From: Pelagerythrobacter sp041912895
Lineage (GTDB): Bacteria > Pseudomonadota > Alphaproteobacteria > Sphingomonadales > Sphingomonadaceae
NCBI RefSeq assembly: GCF_041912895.1
Contig: NZ_JAYSGI010000001.1
Span: 1,240,001 to 1,304,000, forward strand
Length of the DNA: 64,000 bases
Reading direction: 5' to 3'
The stretch's first letter is position 1; every line of letters begins with the position of its first letter. The position numbers were made by a program, and so were the translations under genes. This document shows, piece by piece, positions 35,355 through 44,147 of this stretch. The notes under the pieces are model-generated. The model searched no databases. It saw only the letters and a program-made list of their open reading frames with translations, and was not told the origin of the DNA.

Positions 35355-36677
35355 ATGAATAAAAGACTTTCCGATGATGATGAAGCAGGCAACCGTCCGG
35401 CGGCGGACACACTGTCCGCAAATGGACAGCCCGATGGCAAGTCAAGCGTGCGATCGGGCCGAGCGATTCTGCTGATCGACGACAATCCGGCGGTCGCGCG
35501 GGCGATGGAGATCGCCTTCGGGATGGCGGGCCACGCGCTCGATATCGCACCGACGCCCGAGGAGGCCTTCTCCCGCCTTGCAAGGCGACACTACGATGCG
35601 ATCGTGCTCGACCTCAACTTCACCGCGGGCAAGACCGACGGGCGCGAAGGGTTGGCGTGTCTCAAGCGGATCATGGCGGACGATCCCTCCGCCTGCGTCG
35701 TCGTCCTGACCGCGCACGGCGGAATGCGCACCGCCGTAACCGCGATGCAGGCGGGCGCGCGCGATTTCGCGGTCAAGCCGTGGAACAACGCCGACCTGAT
35801 CGCCAAGGTGGAGGCGGCGATCGCCCGCCGGCCTGCCGCGCCCGTCGTCGGCAGAACAGCCGTGGCGGACAAGACCGTCGCCCAGCCCCGCCTGCTGGGC
35901 AACGACCCGGCAATGGAGGCTCTGCGCGATCTCGTCCGCCGGGTCGGGCCGACCGAGGCGGGCGTGGCGGTGACGGGGCCACCGGGCGCGGGGCGCACGC
36001 TCGCCGCCCTCGCGCTCCACGCTGCGTCGGCCCACACCGCGACGCCACCGCTGCGGATCGACCTGCGCGACGAGGCCGCGTGGGCAGCGCTGGACGGGGC
36101 GCGCGGCACGGTGACCCTGCGCCATGCCGACCGACTGGACGAGATCGCGCAGGGCCGGCTGCTCGCGCGCCTGCCCGCCGATGCCCGCGCCATAGCCATC
36201 GGCGATAGTGTCGCGGAGCTTTCGCCGGCACTTCGCCGCCGCATCGCGACCGTCGAACTGGCGATGCCGCCACTAGCGCAGCGAACAGGCGATATCCCGC
36301 TGCTCGCCGACCATTTCCTGCGCACGGCGGCGGAGCGCTTCGGACGGCCCGTCCCCCGGCTGACCCCAGCCGCCGAGGCCGCGATCCGCACCACCGACTG
36401 GCCCGACGAGGTGCGCGGCCTCGCGCTGGCGATGGAGCGCGCGGTGCTGCTGGCCGATAGCGGCGTGGTGGACGCGGCGACGCTGTCTCCCGCTGCATCG
36501 CCCGCCCTTGCAGAGCGAGCCGGAAATGCCGAGCGCGACTACGATCTCGACCGCTCGGAAAAGGCGATGATCGCCGCCGCGCTGGCCGAGCATCGTCACA
36601 ATGTCAGCCATGCGGCACGGGCGCTGGGGCTCAGCCGCGGCGCGCTGTATCGGCGGATGGAGCGCTACGGACTGTGA
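35355..36677 (+). CDS. NtrC-like response regulator without the sigma-54 contact motif, copy 1
   Basis: The protein has an N-terminal receiver (ILLIDDN; phospho-acceptor in VLDLN), an AAA+ domain and a C-terminal Fis HTH (NVSHAARALGLSRGALYRRME). The ATPase is short, has Walker A GPPGAGRT, and lacks the GAFTGA loop, so activation through sigma-54 is unlikely. The ATG gives 440 residues with the acceptor Asp at 86. A GTG at 35448 would put it at the usual position 55 and free the inverted repeat at 35412 as promoter DNA. It is coupled to the kinase downstream (4-base overlap) and divergent from the efflux operon. Confidence 0.9.
   Translation: MNKRLSDDDEAGNRPAADTLSANGQPDGKSSVRSGRAILLIDDNPAVARAMEIAFGMAGHALDIAPTPEEAFSRLARRHYDAIVLDLNFTAGKTDGREGLACLKRIMADDPSACVVVLTAHGGMRTAVTAMQAGARDFAVKPWNNADLIAKVEAAIARRPAAPVVGRTAVADKTVAQPRLLGNDPAMEALRDLVRRVGPTEAGVAVTGPPGAGRTLAALALHAASAHTATPPLRIDLRDEAAWAALDGARGTVTLRHADRLDEIAQGRLLARLPADARAIAIGDSVAELSPALRRRIATVELAMPPLAQRTGDIPLLADHFLRTAAERFGRPVPRLTPAAEAAIRTTDWPDEVRGLALAMERAVLLADSGVVDAATLSPAASPALAERAGNAERDYDLDRSEKAMIAAALAEHRHNVSHAARALGLSRGALYRRMERYGL
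35412..35429. promoter_or_regulatory. Inverted repeat CTGTCC-N6-GGACAG, candidate regulator site 1
   Basis: CTGTCCGCAAATGGACAG is a perfect 6-6-6 inverted repeat. It is 100 bases upstream of the adaptor start and 19 bases before the alternative GTG start of the regulator. A related repeat precedes the paralogous regulator. It probably marks the binding site of this regulator. Confidence 0.55.
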
Positions 36678-37813
36678 CGCTCTACACCAGACGCGGCTGG
36701 CGCGCGGCGGCGCTCGGGCTGATGCTCGCCGGGTGCGGGATCGTCGCCGCATTCGCCTGGACGCGCGGATATTGGGGCCTGCTGACCGGAGCGGGGCTCG
36801 CCGTGCTCTGGCTGGCGGGCCTTGCCTGGTGGAACGCGGCGCGCCCGCCCGCTGGCGGAGGATCGGGCCAATACGCTAGCCCCAGCGATCCGACCGACGA
36901 CCGCGCGGTGATGCAACGTCTGCTGCTCGACGCCGCGCCCACCCCTCTGCTGGCGATCGAAGGGGATACCGCGCGTGCTCTGAACCGCGCGGCGCGCGCG
37001 ATCTTCGCGACCGACGACCGCATCGTTCCCCCGCCGCCCGCGCTGCTCGATCCCGCAGCCAAGCACTTGCGGCACGAGGGACGGCAATGGCGGATCGACC
37101 GGATCGATGCGTCGGGCGGGTCCTCGACGAGTGTCGCCGCGCTGATCGATTTCGAGCGCGAGGAACGCGTCGCCGAAGCGCGCGCCAGCGCCGAACTGAT
37201 CGAGATCCTCGGTCACGAGCTGCTCAACGGCCTGGCACCCATCGTCTCGCTGGCCGATAGCGCAAGGGCGGCGAAGGCCCCCGGACTGCTGCGCGAAATT
37301 CTCGAACTGCTCGCGCGGCGCGCCGAGGGGCTGCAGCGCTTCGCCAGCGGCTATCGCGACCTCGCGCGCCTGCCCGAACCCGCCCCCGCGCCGGTTCCGC
37401 TCAGACGTTTTGCAGACGATCAGGCGCGCACGTTCGCCGGCCGCTGGCCCGCGATCGAACTCGTGACCGAGGTGTTCGTCGACGGCGCGTGGCCGATGGA
37501 CCGTGACCAGATCGACCGCGCGGTGTGGGCGCTGCTCCACAACGCCGCCGAGGCCGCGAGCGACGCCGAGCAGCCCCGCGTAGGCCTGTCGCTTGCCCGC
37601 GATGCCCGTCAGCTCGTCATCGCGGTCAGCGACAACGGCCCCGGCGTTCCGCCCGAAAGCCGGGCGCAGGTGTTCCGCCCGTTCCATACGACCAAGCCCG
37701 AAGGTTCGGGCATCGGGCTCTCGCTCGCACGCCAGATCGCCCATGCCCACGGCGGCACACTGGAACTGGCGGACACCCGGCCCACAACGTTCCGGCTGAC
37801 GCTGCCGGGGTGA
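36674..37813 (+). CDS. Sensor histidine kinase, copy 1
   Basis: The 379-residue kinase has two N-terminal membrane spans (about 9-28 and 34-52) with almost no periplasmic loop, then a PAS-like segment (about 80-165). The H-box is ILGHELLNGLAPI with H181, the N-box is ALLHNAAEAA, and the ATP lid shows DNGPGVP and GSGIGLSLA. It resembles NtrY-like kinases of envelope systems. It is paired with the response regulator just upstream and is convergent with permease copy 2. Confidence 0.92.
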   Translation: MTLYTRRGWRAAALGLMLAGCGIVAAFAWTRGYWGLLTGAGLAVLWLAGLAWWNAARPPAGGGSGQYASPSDPTDDRAVMQRLLLDAAPTPLLAIEGDTARALNRAARAIFATDDRIVPPPPALLDPAAKHLRHEGRQWRIDRIDASGGSSTSVAALIDFEREERVAEARASAELIEILGHELLNGLAPIVSLADSARAAKAPGLLREILELLARRAEGLQRFASGYRDLARLPEPAPAPVPLRRFADDQARTFAGRWPAIELVTEVFVDGAWPMDRDQIDRAVWALLHNAAEAASDAEQPRVGLSLARDARQLVIAVSDNGPGVPPESRAQVFRPFHTTKPEGSGIGLSLARQIAHAHGGTLELADTRPTTFRLTLPG

Positions 37814-37820
37814 CCAGCGG

Positions 37821-40238
37821 TTATTCGTTGCGTAGCGCCTTTGCGGGCGTCGCGCGCGACACCTGCCATGCCTGCCCGAACACGGTGGCCCCGGCGATCA
37901 GCAGCGCCAGCACGCTCGCACCGGCGAAGAACGCAGGCGACAGCGCCACGCGATCGTCGAACCCCGCGAGCCAGCGGCGCATCGCCAGCCAGGCGATCGG
38001 CCAGGCGATCAGGTTCGCGATCACTACCGGGCGCAGGAACTGGCCGATCAGCAGCCCCATGATATCGCGCGTGGAGGCGCCGAGCGCTTTCCTGATCCCG
38101 ATCTCGCGCACCCGGCGCGCGGTGTCGAACGCGGCGAGGCCGTAGAGCCCGAGGCAACCGATCGCCACCGCCAGCACCGCGCCCAGCGTGAACAGACGCG
38201 AACGCTGGAGATCGGCTTCGTAGAACTTCTCGTACAGCGAACGGTTCGCCGTGAGGCCGTCAAACGGGATCGCCCCGGCGCGGGCGTGCCAGATCCGCTC
38301 GATCGCTGCGAGCAGCGGCTGATCCGCGCCGGTATACCGCACCGCCAGCACCGCTGAGAAGGCATTGTCCATCCGCAGGTAATATGCCTGCGGTTGCACG
38401 GCCTTGCGCGGATCGTCGAACCGCAGATCGTCGATGACGCCCACGATGGTCACGCCGTCTCCGCCGCCGGACAAGGTTTGCCCCACCGCCGCTTCGGGCG
38501 ATGCGAATCCGAACGCACGCACTGCCGACCGATTGACGATCGCGTTGTGCTCGCGAAAATCGCGCCGAATGGCGCCGTCGGGACCGGGCGGCGGGTCGGG
38601 CTCTCTGATATCGGCAGGAAAGCGGCTCGGATCGAACGGACGGCCGGCCACCAGCCTCGCTCCGTAGACGTCGAGAAATTGCGGACCCACCAGCCCTTCG
38701 AGAAACTGGCGTTCTTCCCCTTCGCGGCTCACGTTGATGATGGAAAACGAACCCCCGCCCGGTATCACCGCCGACGTGGCCGTTCCGGCGACGCCGGGCA
38801 GCGCGGCGATATCGCGCCGGATCGCGGCGCGCTGCGCAGGGTCGAGGTTTTGGTTGGCGAACGCGGGCAGCACCGCCAACCCGTCACGCTGGAAGCCGAG
38901 GTCGGAGGTCTGCAGATGCCGCGCCTGCGCCAGCAGCACGCCGGTGCCGATCATCAGCGCGATTGCGATGGCGAACTGACCGACCACCAGTGCCGAACGA
39001 AGCAACTTGCCCCGCCGTCCCGTGCCGGGCGACTGCGTCGAGACGAGGACCGAGGCGGGCTGGAAGCGCGAGATGACGAAAGCGGGATAGATTCCCGCGA
39101 TCAACCCGGTCACCAGCACCACGGCCAGCACCGGCGGCAGGATGCTGTCCTGCCCCCAGTAGACGATCGCCAGTTCCATCCCGCCCGCGGCGTTGACGAT
39201 CGGCAGCGCCATTTCGGCCAGCGCGAGGCCCAGCAACCCGGCGACGCACGCCGCCGCCAGCGATTCGCCCATCAGCTGCCGGATCAGCGCGCCGCGCCGT
39301 GCGCCGAGCACCTTGCGCATCGCCACTTCCCGCGCACGCAGATCGGCCCGTGCGGTCGAAAGGTTGACGTAGTTCACGATCGCGAGCGCCAGCGCGATCA
39401 GGCCGACGGCGCCGAGCGTGGCCACGACCAGCCGGTCGCGCGGTTCCTCCAGATGCACGCTGGCCAGGGGAATGATCCGATCGGTGATCTTCACCACGTC
39501 CGCTGCGGGACCGGAAAAATTCGGATCGGGATGCCGCCGGTTGAACGCGTCCAGATCGGCGATCCGCGCTTCGGCTACTTCCGTGGTTGCAAAGCGCAGA
39601 AAAGTGACGAGCCCGCCGAATCTGGGGTTGTCGCTCTCCGCTTGCGTCAGGTGCGCGAAGATGTCGTTGCGGTAGGACATCGCCGCCGGAAGGTCGCGGA
39701 TCACGGCGGCGACGCGAAGCACGCGCCGTTCCTCACCGAGTGTGATATCGACCGTCTGCCCGATGGGATCGCCGGGCCTCAGATAATCCTGCACGAAGCT
39801 TTCGGTCACGACCGCGTCGCCTGGCCGCTCCAGCGCCTGCTGCGGCGAACCGGCGATGGCGGGAAGTGGGAACAGCTCGAAATACGATGGATCGGCCAGC
39901 GCCAGCTGTTCGGTCACCGCCCGTCCCCCGCTATGCACGGTGACTTTGCCGCTGATCAGCCGCGCGCCCTGCGTGCCCGGATAGTCGCTCTGCATCAGCG
40001 GCAGCATCTCGAAGCGCGAGGGAATGTCGACCGGGGGCGCCGCGCCGAACTGGAAGCTGCGGTCGACGACCCAGATTTCGTCCGACCCGGGCAATGTTCG
40101 GTCGAAACTCGTTTCGAAGCGCACGAACAGGAACAGAACCAGGAACACCGCGATACCCAAGGCCAAGCCGCACAGGTTGAGCAGCGCGAAGCGTGGATGG
40201 CGACTGAAGGAACGGTAGAGCGTGAGAAAGGCGTTCAT
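37821..40238 (-). CDS. MacB/FtsX-type ABC transporter permease, copy 2
   Basis: The 805-residue protein is a paralogue of permease copy 1 with the same architecture: FETSFDRTLPGSDEIW, ARADLRAREVAMRKVLGARRGALIRQ and VREIGIRKALGASTRDIMGL. No ATPase, adaptor or TolC gene lies beside it, so it probably borrows the ATPase at 33336-34013 or another. The ATG at 40238 (MNAFLTLYRSFSRH) matches copy 1; an ATG 48 bases upstream adds an unlike leader. It is divergent from the second regulator-kinase pair. Confidence 0.92.
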   Translation of the reverse strand: MNAFLTLYRSFSRHPRFALLNLCGLALGIAVFLVLFLFVRFETSFDRTLPGSDEIWVVDRSFQFGAAPPVDIPSRFEMLPLMQSDYPGTQGARLISGKVTVHSGGRAVTEQLALADPSYFELFPLPAIAGSPQQALERPGDAVVTESFVQDYLRPGDPIGQTVDITLGEERRVLRVAAVIRDLPAAMSYRNDIFAHLTQAESDNPRFGGLVTFLRFATTEVAEARIADLDAFNRRHPDPNFSGPAADVVKITDRIIPLASVHLEEPRDRLVVATLGAVGLIALALAIVNYVNLSTARADLRAREVAMRKVLGARRGALIRQLMGESLAAACVAGLLGLALAEMALPIVNAAGGMELAIVYWGQDSILPPVLAVVLVTGLIAGIYPAFVISRFQPASVLVSTQSPGTGRRGKLLRSALVVGQFAIAIALMIGTGVLLAQARHLQTSDLGFQRDGLAVLPAFANQNLDPAQRAAIRRDIAALPGVAGTATSAVIPGGGSFSIINVSREGEERQFLEGLVGPQFLDVYGARLVAGRPFDPSRFPADIREPDPPPGPDGAIRRDFREHNAIVNRSAVRAFGFASPEAAVGQTLSGGGDGVTIVGVIDDLRFDDPRKAVQPQAYYLRMDNAFSAVLAVRYTGADQPLLAAIERIWHARAGAIPFDGLTANRSLYEKFYEADLQRSRLFTLGAVLAVAIGCLGLYGLAAFDTARRVREIGIRKALGASTRDIMGLLIGQFLRPVVIANLIAWPIAWLAMRRWLAGFDDRVALSPAFFAGASVLALLIAGATVFGQAWQVSRATPAKALRNE

Positions 40239-40304
40239 GGTCTGAGTTCCGCTGGCCTGTTGGTCGGCGAACAGTCTACCCTGCACTTGCTCGATAGACC
40301 TAAC

Positions 40305-41633
40305 ATGCTGATTGAGAAGGATTGTTCGGCGGCCTCTCGCCAGCGGCCCATCGCAGGTGTATCCCCTGTCCGATTTCGAACACCCGAACCCGCATTGTCA
40401 AACGAATCGCCCCGCCCCACCCCGGATATCCTGATCGTCGACGACGATGCCGATGTCGTGCGCGCCGCCCGGCTATTGCTCGAGCGGCGCGGCTGCGCGG
40501 TTCGCGTGGCGGACGGGCCGGAAGCCGCGTGGGTCGAACTCGCCCGCTGCAGGCCCGATGTCGTGTTGCTCGATCTCAACTTCGCACGCGGGCGCACGTC
40601 CGGCGAAGAAGGCCTCGGCTTTCTCGATCGCCTGATGGCATCCGACCCCCGCGCGGTGGTGATCGTCATCACCGGCCACAGCGGGATCGCTATCGCGGTC
40701 GACGCCATGCGCCGAGGTGCCAGCGACTTCCTCATAAAGCCGTGGAAGAACGATCGGCTGGCGGAGATGGTCGAGCGTGCGGTTGCGCAGGCACACCGGG
40801 CGGCGGCCCCGCCGGGCGAAGCCGCGATCCCGGCGATGCTGGGCGAAAGCACCGCGATTGCCCATGTGCGCAACCTGATCGCACGGATCGCACCGACAGC
40901 GGCCAGCGTGCTCATCTCCGGACCGCCGGGCAGCGGCAAGACGTTCGCCGCGAACCTGATTCATCGCGGATCGGGCGAAGCGCAGCACCCTCTGGTAAAG
41001 TTGGAAGGGAAACTGATCGATCCGGCTCAGGAATTTCCAGATTTTGCAGGCCGGACCGTCCTGATCGAGAATGCCGACCAAATACCGTTAGCGGCTCAGC
41101 ATGGTCTGATCGGCGCCCTCGAAGGCGCGCGCGTCGTCGCGACCACCCGGCTTGGCGAAAGCCGACTGCGCGAGGCGCTGACCGGCGATCTGCTCCACCG
41201 AATCGGCACCATCGCGATCGACCTGCCGCCACTCGCCGATCGCGGCGGCGATATCGCACTGCTGGCGCACCATTTCATGGCCCTTTCCGCTGCGCGCCAT
41301 GGCCGGGCCGCGTTGCCGCTCACCGATGAAGCCGTTCATGCGCTCGCTACTCACCCGTGGCCCGACAATGTTCGCGGGCTTCAGCAGGCCATGGAGCGCG
41401 CAGTGCTACTCGCCAGCGGCGACGTCTGCGATATCGAAGACCTCGGCCTCGCGGTGGATAGCGGATCTCCCCAGCGGCACGGCGAGGCGAGCGATCTCAA
41501 CCTCGAACGCAACGAGGCACGGCTCGTGTTGGCCGCGCTCAAACGCCATTCGTACAACATCAGCCGCGCAGCCGCCGACTTGGGGCTGACCCGCGCCGCG
41601 CTCTACCGCCGGATGGAAAAGCATGACCTCTAG
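40305..41633 (+). CDS. NtrC-like response regulator without the sigma-54 contact motif, copy 2
   Basis: The protein has a receiver (ILIVDDDAD; acceptor in VLLDLN), an AAA+ domain with Walker A GPPGSGKT but no GAFTGA, and a Fis HTH (NISRAAADLGLTRAALYRRME). ATG 40305 gives 442 residues with the acceptor Asp at 90. A TTG at 40395 would give 412 residues and Asp at 60 and would leave the 40367 inverted repeat upstream. It overlaps the kinase gene by 11 bases. It is paralogous to the regulator at 35355. Confidence 0.88.
   Translation: MLIEKDCSAASRQRPIAGVSPVRFRTPEPALSNESPRPTPDILIVDDDADVVRAARLLLERRGCAVRVADGPEAAWVELARCRPDVVLLDLNFARGRTSGEEGLGFLDRLMASDPRAVVIVITGHSGIAIAVDAMRRGASDFLIKPWKNDRLAEMVERAVAQAHRAAAPPGEAAIPAMLGESTAIAHVRNLIARIAPTAASVLISGPPGSGKTFAANLIHRGSGEAQHPLVKLEGKLIDPAQEFPDFAGRTVLIENADQIPLAAQHGLIGALEGARVVATTRLGESRLREALTGDLLHRIGTIAIDLPPLADRGGDIALLAHHFMALSAARHGRAALPLTDEAVHALATHPWPDNVRGLQQAMERAVLLASGDVCDIEDLGLAVDSGSPQRHGEASDLNLERNEARLVLAALKRHSYNISRAAADLGLTRAALYRRMEKHDL
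40367..40382. promoter_or_regulatory. Inverted repeat TGTCC-N6-GAACA, candidate regulator site 2
   Basis: TGTCCGATTTCGAACA matches the arms of the repeat at 35412 (TGTCC and G-ACA) with one arm difference. It lies 129 bases upstream of permease copy 2 and 13 bases before the TTG start of the second regulator. Confidence 0.45.
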
Positions 41634-42807
41634 CCCGCGCGCGCCCGCGCTGGCGTTCCTGGCCCTGCTCGCCGGAGCGGCAGCGGCAGCGGCATGGGCC
41701 GCGGGCCTGCCGGCGGCAGGGCTCGTGGCACTTATGGTTGGAGCATGGGCCGTTGCCGCGAGCCTCCAGGGGGCGCGGCGGTTCGCGGGCCACGCCCGCG
41801 CCACCGGCGATCGGCCCCGGCCAGAGCCCGATCGCGCGGCCCTGACCAGCCATCTCGATGCCTCGCCTCTCCCGCTGTTGCTGCTCGACAGCGACGAGAA
41901 CCTCATCGCCCTCAATCGGGCGGCGCGCCGGTTCTTCGCGGCCGAGCATCGCATCCTTGTGCCACCCGATGGGCTGGTGGAAACCATCCGCGCCACCGCT
42001 CCGGGGCAAGGCGCACGCTTCGACATCCATGCTAGTGGTGCGACCGGCGACGCGCGCGCCTTCGCACTGGCGACCAGCGACGTCGCGGGCCCTTTCGGCA
42101 GCGGCCGGATAGCGGCGCTGAGCGATATCGGTGCCGAACTTCGCGCTGCCGAAGCCGCCACTCTGCGCGATCTCGTGCGCGTGCTGGGCCACGAGATCGC
42201 CAACACGCTGACCCCGATCGCCTCGCTCGGCCGCACCGCCGCCGAGATCGTCAACGATCCGCAGCCCGACATGATCGCCTTGCGCGAAGCGGTCGACACC
42301 ATCGCCCGCCGTGCCGAAGGCCTGCAACGCTTCGGCGAAGCCTATCGCGAACTGTCGCGTCTGCCTCCTCCGTGCATCGAAAAGTTCGATGCGGCGATCT
42401 TCCTCGGCGATCTCGCGGCGCTGTTCCGCACCACGTGGCCCACGATCGATCTGACGTGCGATTTCGACAGAGCGCCCGGCACCCTTCGCGCCGACCGCGA
42501 CCAGTTGCACGTGGCGCTATGGGCGGTGCTGCAGAATGCCGCGGAGGCCGCGAACGAAACCGCGCCCGCGGCAAGGTTCGCCTGCATCGCCGAGCGGGGC
42601 ACCACGATCTTCCAGATAATGGACAACGGCGCCGGCGTTGCCCCCGAACTGCTGGTGGAAATCTTCCAGCCCTTCGTGACGTACAAGCGCGAAGGAACCG
42701 GCATCGGCCTCACCCTTGCCCGCCAGATATTGCGCGCCCATCGGGGCGATATTCAAGTGCACACCGATGATCATATGGGAGCGAATTTTCGTATTATCTT
42801 GCCCTGA
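41623..42807 (+). CDS. Sensor histidine kinase, copy 2
   Basis: The 394-residue kinase has two Ala-rich membrane spans (about 10-28 and 30-48) and a PAS-like region with LLLLDSDENLIALNRAARRFF. The H-box is VLGHEIANTLTPIASLG with H190, the N-box is AVLQNAAEAA, then DNGAGVAPE and GTGIGLTLA. It is clearly paralogous to the kinase at 36674 and pairs with the overlapping regulator. The signal is unknown; the lack of a periplasmic domain suggests a membrane or partner-derived cue. Confidence 0.92.
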   Translation: MTSSPRAPALAFLALLAGAAAAAAWAAGLPAAGLVALMVGAWAVAASLQGARRFAGHARATGDRPRPEPDRAALTSHLDASPLPLLLLDSDENLIALNRAARRFFAAEHRILVPPDGLVETIRATAPGQGARFDIHASGATGDARAFALATSDVAGPFGSGRIAALSDIGAELRAAEAATLRDLVRVLGHEIANTLTPIASLGRTAAEIVNDPQPDMIALREAVDTIARRAEGLQRFGEAYRELSRLPPPCIEKFDAAIFLGDLAALFRTTWPTIDLTCDFDRAPGTLRADRDQLHVALWAVLQNAAEAANETAPAARFACIAERGTTIFQIMDNGAGVAPELLVEIFQPFVTYKREGTGIGLTLARQILRAHRGDIQVHTDDHMGANFRIILP

Positions 42808-42900
42808 CCGGGGCGAATTTCCGCTTTTGTCGCACGACACTGCGAGGCGAGTGAACCGTGAGTCGGGCTGATGGCCGCGCCCTCGTAGACGATCAGGGGA

Positions 42901-43566
42901 TCATCGGCCGCGGCTTTGCTGCCATGGACATAGCGACGCAGCAGCGGGGGCGTTCAATAAAGATACAGGGGCTTTGATTCGATCACTTTTTCGGCTCACA
43001 GTACCCAACACGATGGCTTCAATATGCTCTAGATACTCTGTCCAAGAAGCAGCGGCCAGATGTCTCTTCAGGCTCTCGTAGATGTCCGCGCGCCACGCGT
43101 CAGTCGTGGGATAAAATAACAGATATCTGATCGTCGAGCCGTCGATTTGCAGATAGATGGTTCGCTTAGTAATGGTTCCAGAATCAAGAAACTTTCCGAA
43201 TGGTTGCTCATCAAGGATAATCTCTTCTTTATCGCCTTCTCGTATCCTGAAAGCCGCGAGACCTTTTTTGCCGTGAAGTAAGGAGAAAAGTTCGCCTCCG
43301 GCAGGAATATCTTTCTTCTGATAGCTACTGGGGACCCTTCTCAATCGGACCAATGATATGGTTCGACCCTCGCTTGAAATCTGCGAAGTCGGAGTTTTCA
43401 CGAAATTATAAAATTCGTCACACGACAACTCGATTTCATAGCCTTGCTCAATATCAGAAAGATGATCTGTGCGTTCGAATCGCAACAAATCAACCAGTTC
43501 CTGAAAGCACACGCTATTCGTGTCTGCGTTAATGTAGCTGGTCAGAACCAGACATTTAGATTTCAT
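42901..43566 (-). CDS. Hypothetical protein of the accessory island
   Basis: This 221-codon ORF has clearly lower GC and different codon use from the flanking efflux genes. The product is soluble, mixed alpha/beta by appearance (SKCLVLTSYINADTNSV at the start) and ends in an Arg-rich tail. No family was recognised. It lies in the RHS island, where small orphan genes are often immunity proteins or cargo; that is only context. The start overlaps the doubtful upstream ORF by four bases. Confidence 0.55.
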   Translation of the reverse strand: MKSKCLVLTSYINADTNSVCFQELVDLLRFERTDHLSDIEQGYEIELSCDEFYNFVKTPTSQISSEGRTISLVRLRRVPSSYQKKDIPAGGELFSLLHGKKGLAAFRIREGDKEEIILDEQPFGKFLDSGTITKRTIYLQIDGSTIRYLLFYPTTDAWRADIYESLKRHLAAASWTEYLEHIEAIVLGTVSRKSDRIKAPVSLLNAPAAASLCPWQQSRGR

Positions 43567-44012
43567 TGACCCTCTTCCTTAGGTCGTCTGCGGGGCGGAT
43601 AGCGTTTTCTCTTTCTTGCCACGATCGTCATCATCTTCCCGACGTCCACGGCCTTCTTCCCTGCGCTTCTTGGTTTCGCAAGCGGGGCAGCGGCCTGTCT
43701 CCGTAGCTCCACCGTGGGGTGAATCACATTGTGGTTCGATGCACCGATCCGGAGCGCCCCGCCTGCGGGCTTCGGATGCAGTCCCCCAGCGTGAGCCATC
43801 AGCTTCGGCATTCCCTGAGCGAACCACCGCGCGCTCCCGGCGGTCCGTTTCGACCGCTCCGGCAACGTCCGCGGCCGGGGAGCCTCCGGGTCAAAGTGTG
43901 TCAGTCGGATCGTCAGAGATTTGCCAGCAATCGCAACGGCGTGGAGCGCGATTGAGCCACTCTGACCCGCGACTTTGCCACTGACCCGGTAGTGGGCCAG
44001 AAAATGCCCCAC
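43563..44012 (-). CDS. Doubtful ORF or insertion-sequence remnant
   Basis: The 149-codon frame has a basic Pro/Arg-rich composition, no recognised domain and no good ribosome-binding site. Its 5' part carries compact repeats (for example GTGGGC and GCCCCAC around 43991-44012), recalling the terminal regions of IS21-like elements. It could be non-coding flank of a lost insertion sequence. I list it because of its length and its ATGA overlap with the next gene. Confidence 0.25.
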   Translation of the reverse strand: MGHFLAHYRVSGKVAGQSGSIALHAVAIAGKSLTIRLTHFDPEAPRPRTLPERSKRTAGSARWFAQGMPKLMAHAGGLHPKPAGGALRIGASNHNVIHPTVELRRQAAAPLAKPRSAGKKAVDVGKMMTIVARKRKRYPPRRRPKEEGQ

Positions 44013-44147
44013 GCCAAAATCAGCCGTAAGGCGCTGATCGCGCTACACTTCTTATGCGGCAGGCGCTGCGTACGGTGTGCGCCCCAAGGCTTCCCAAATT
44101 GCGAGCAACGATCCGGTGATGAAGCCGGGCCATTCAATGGGGAACTT

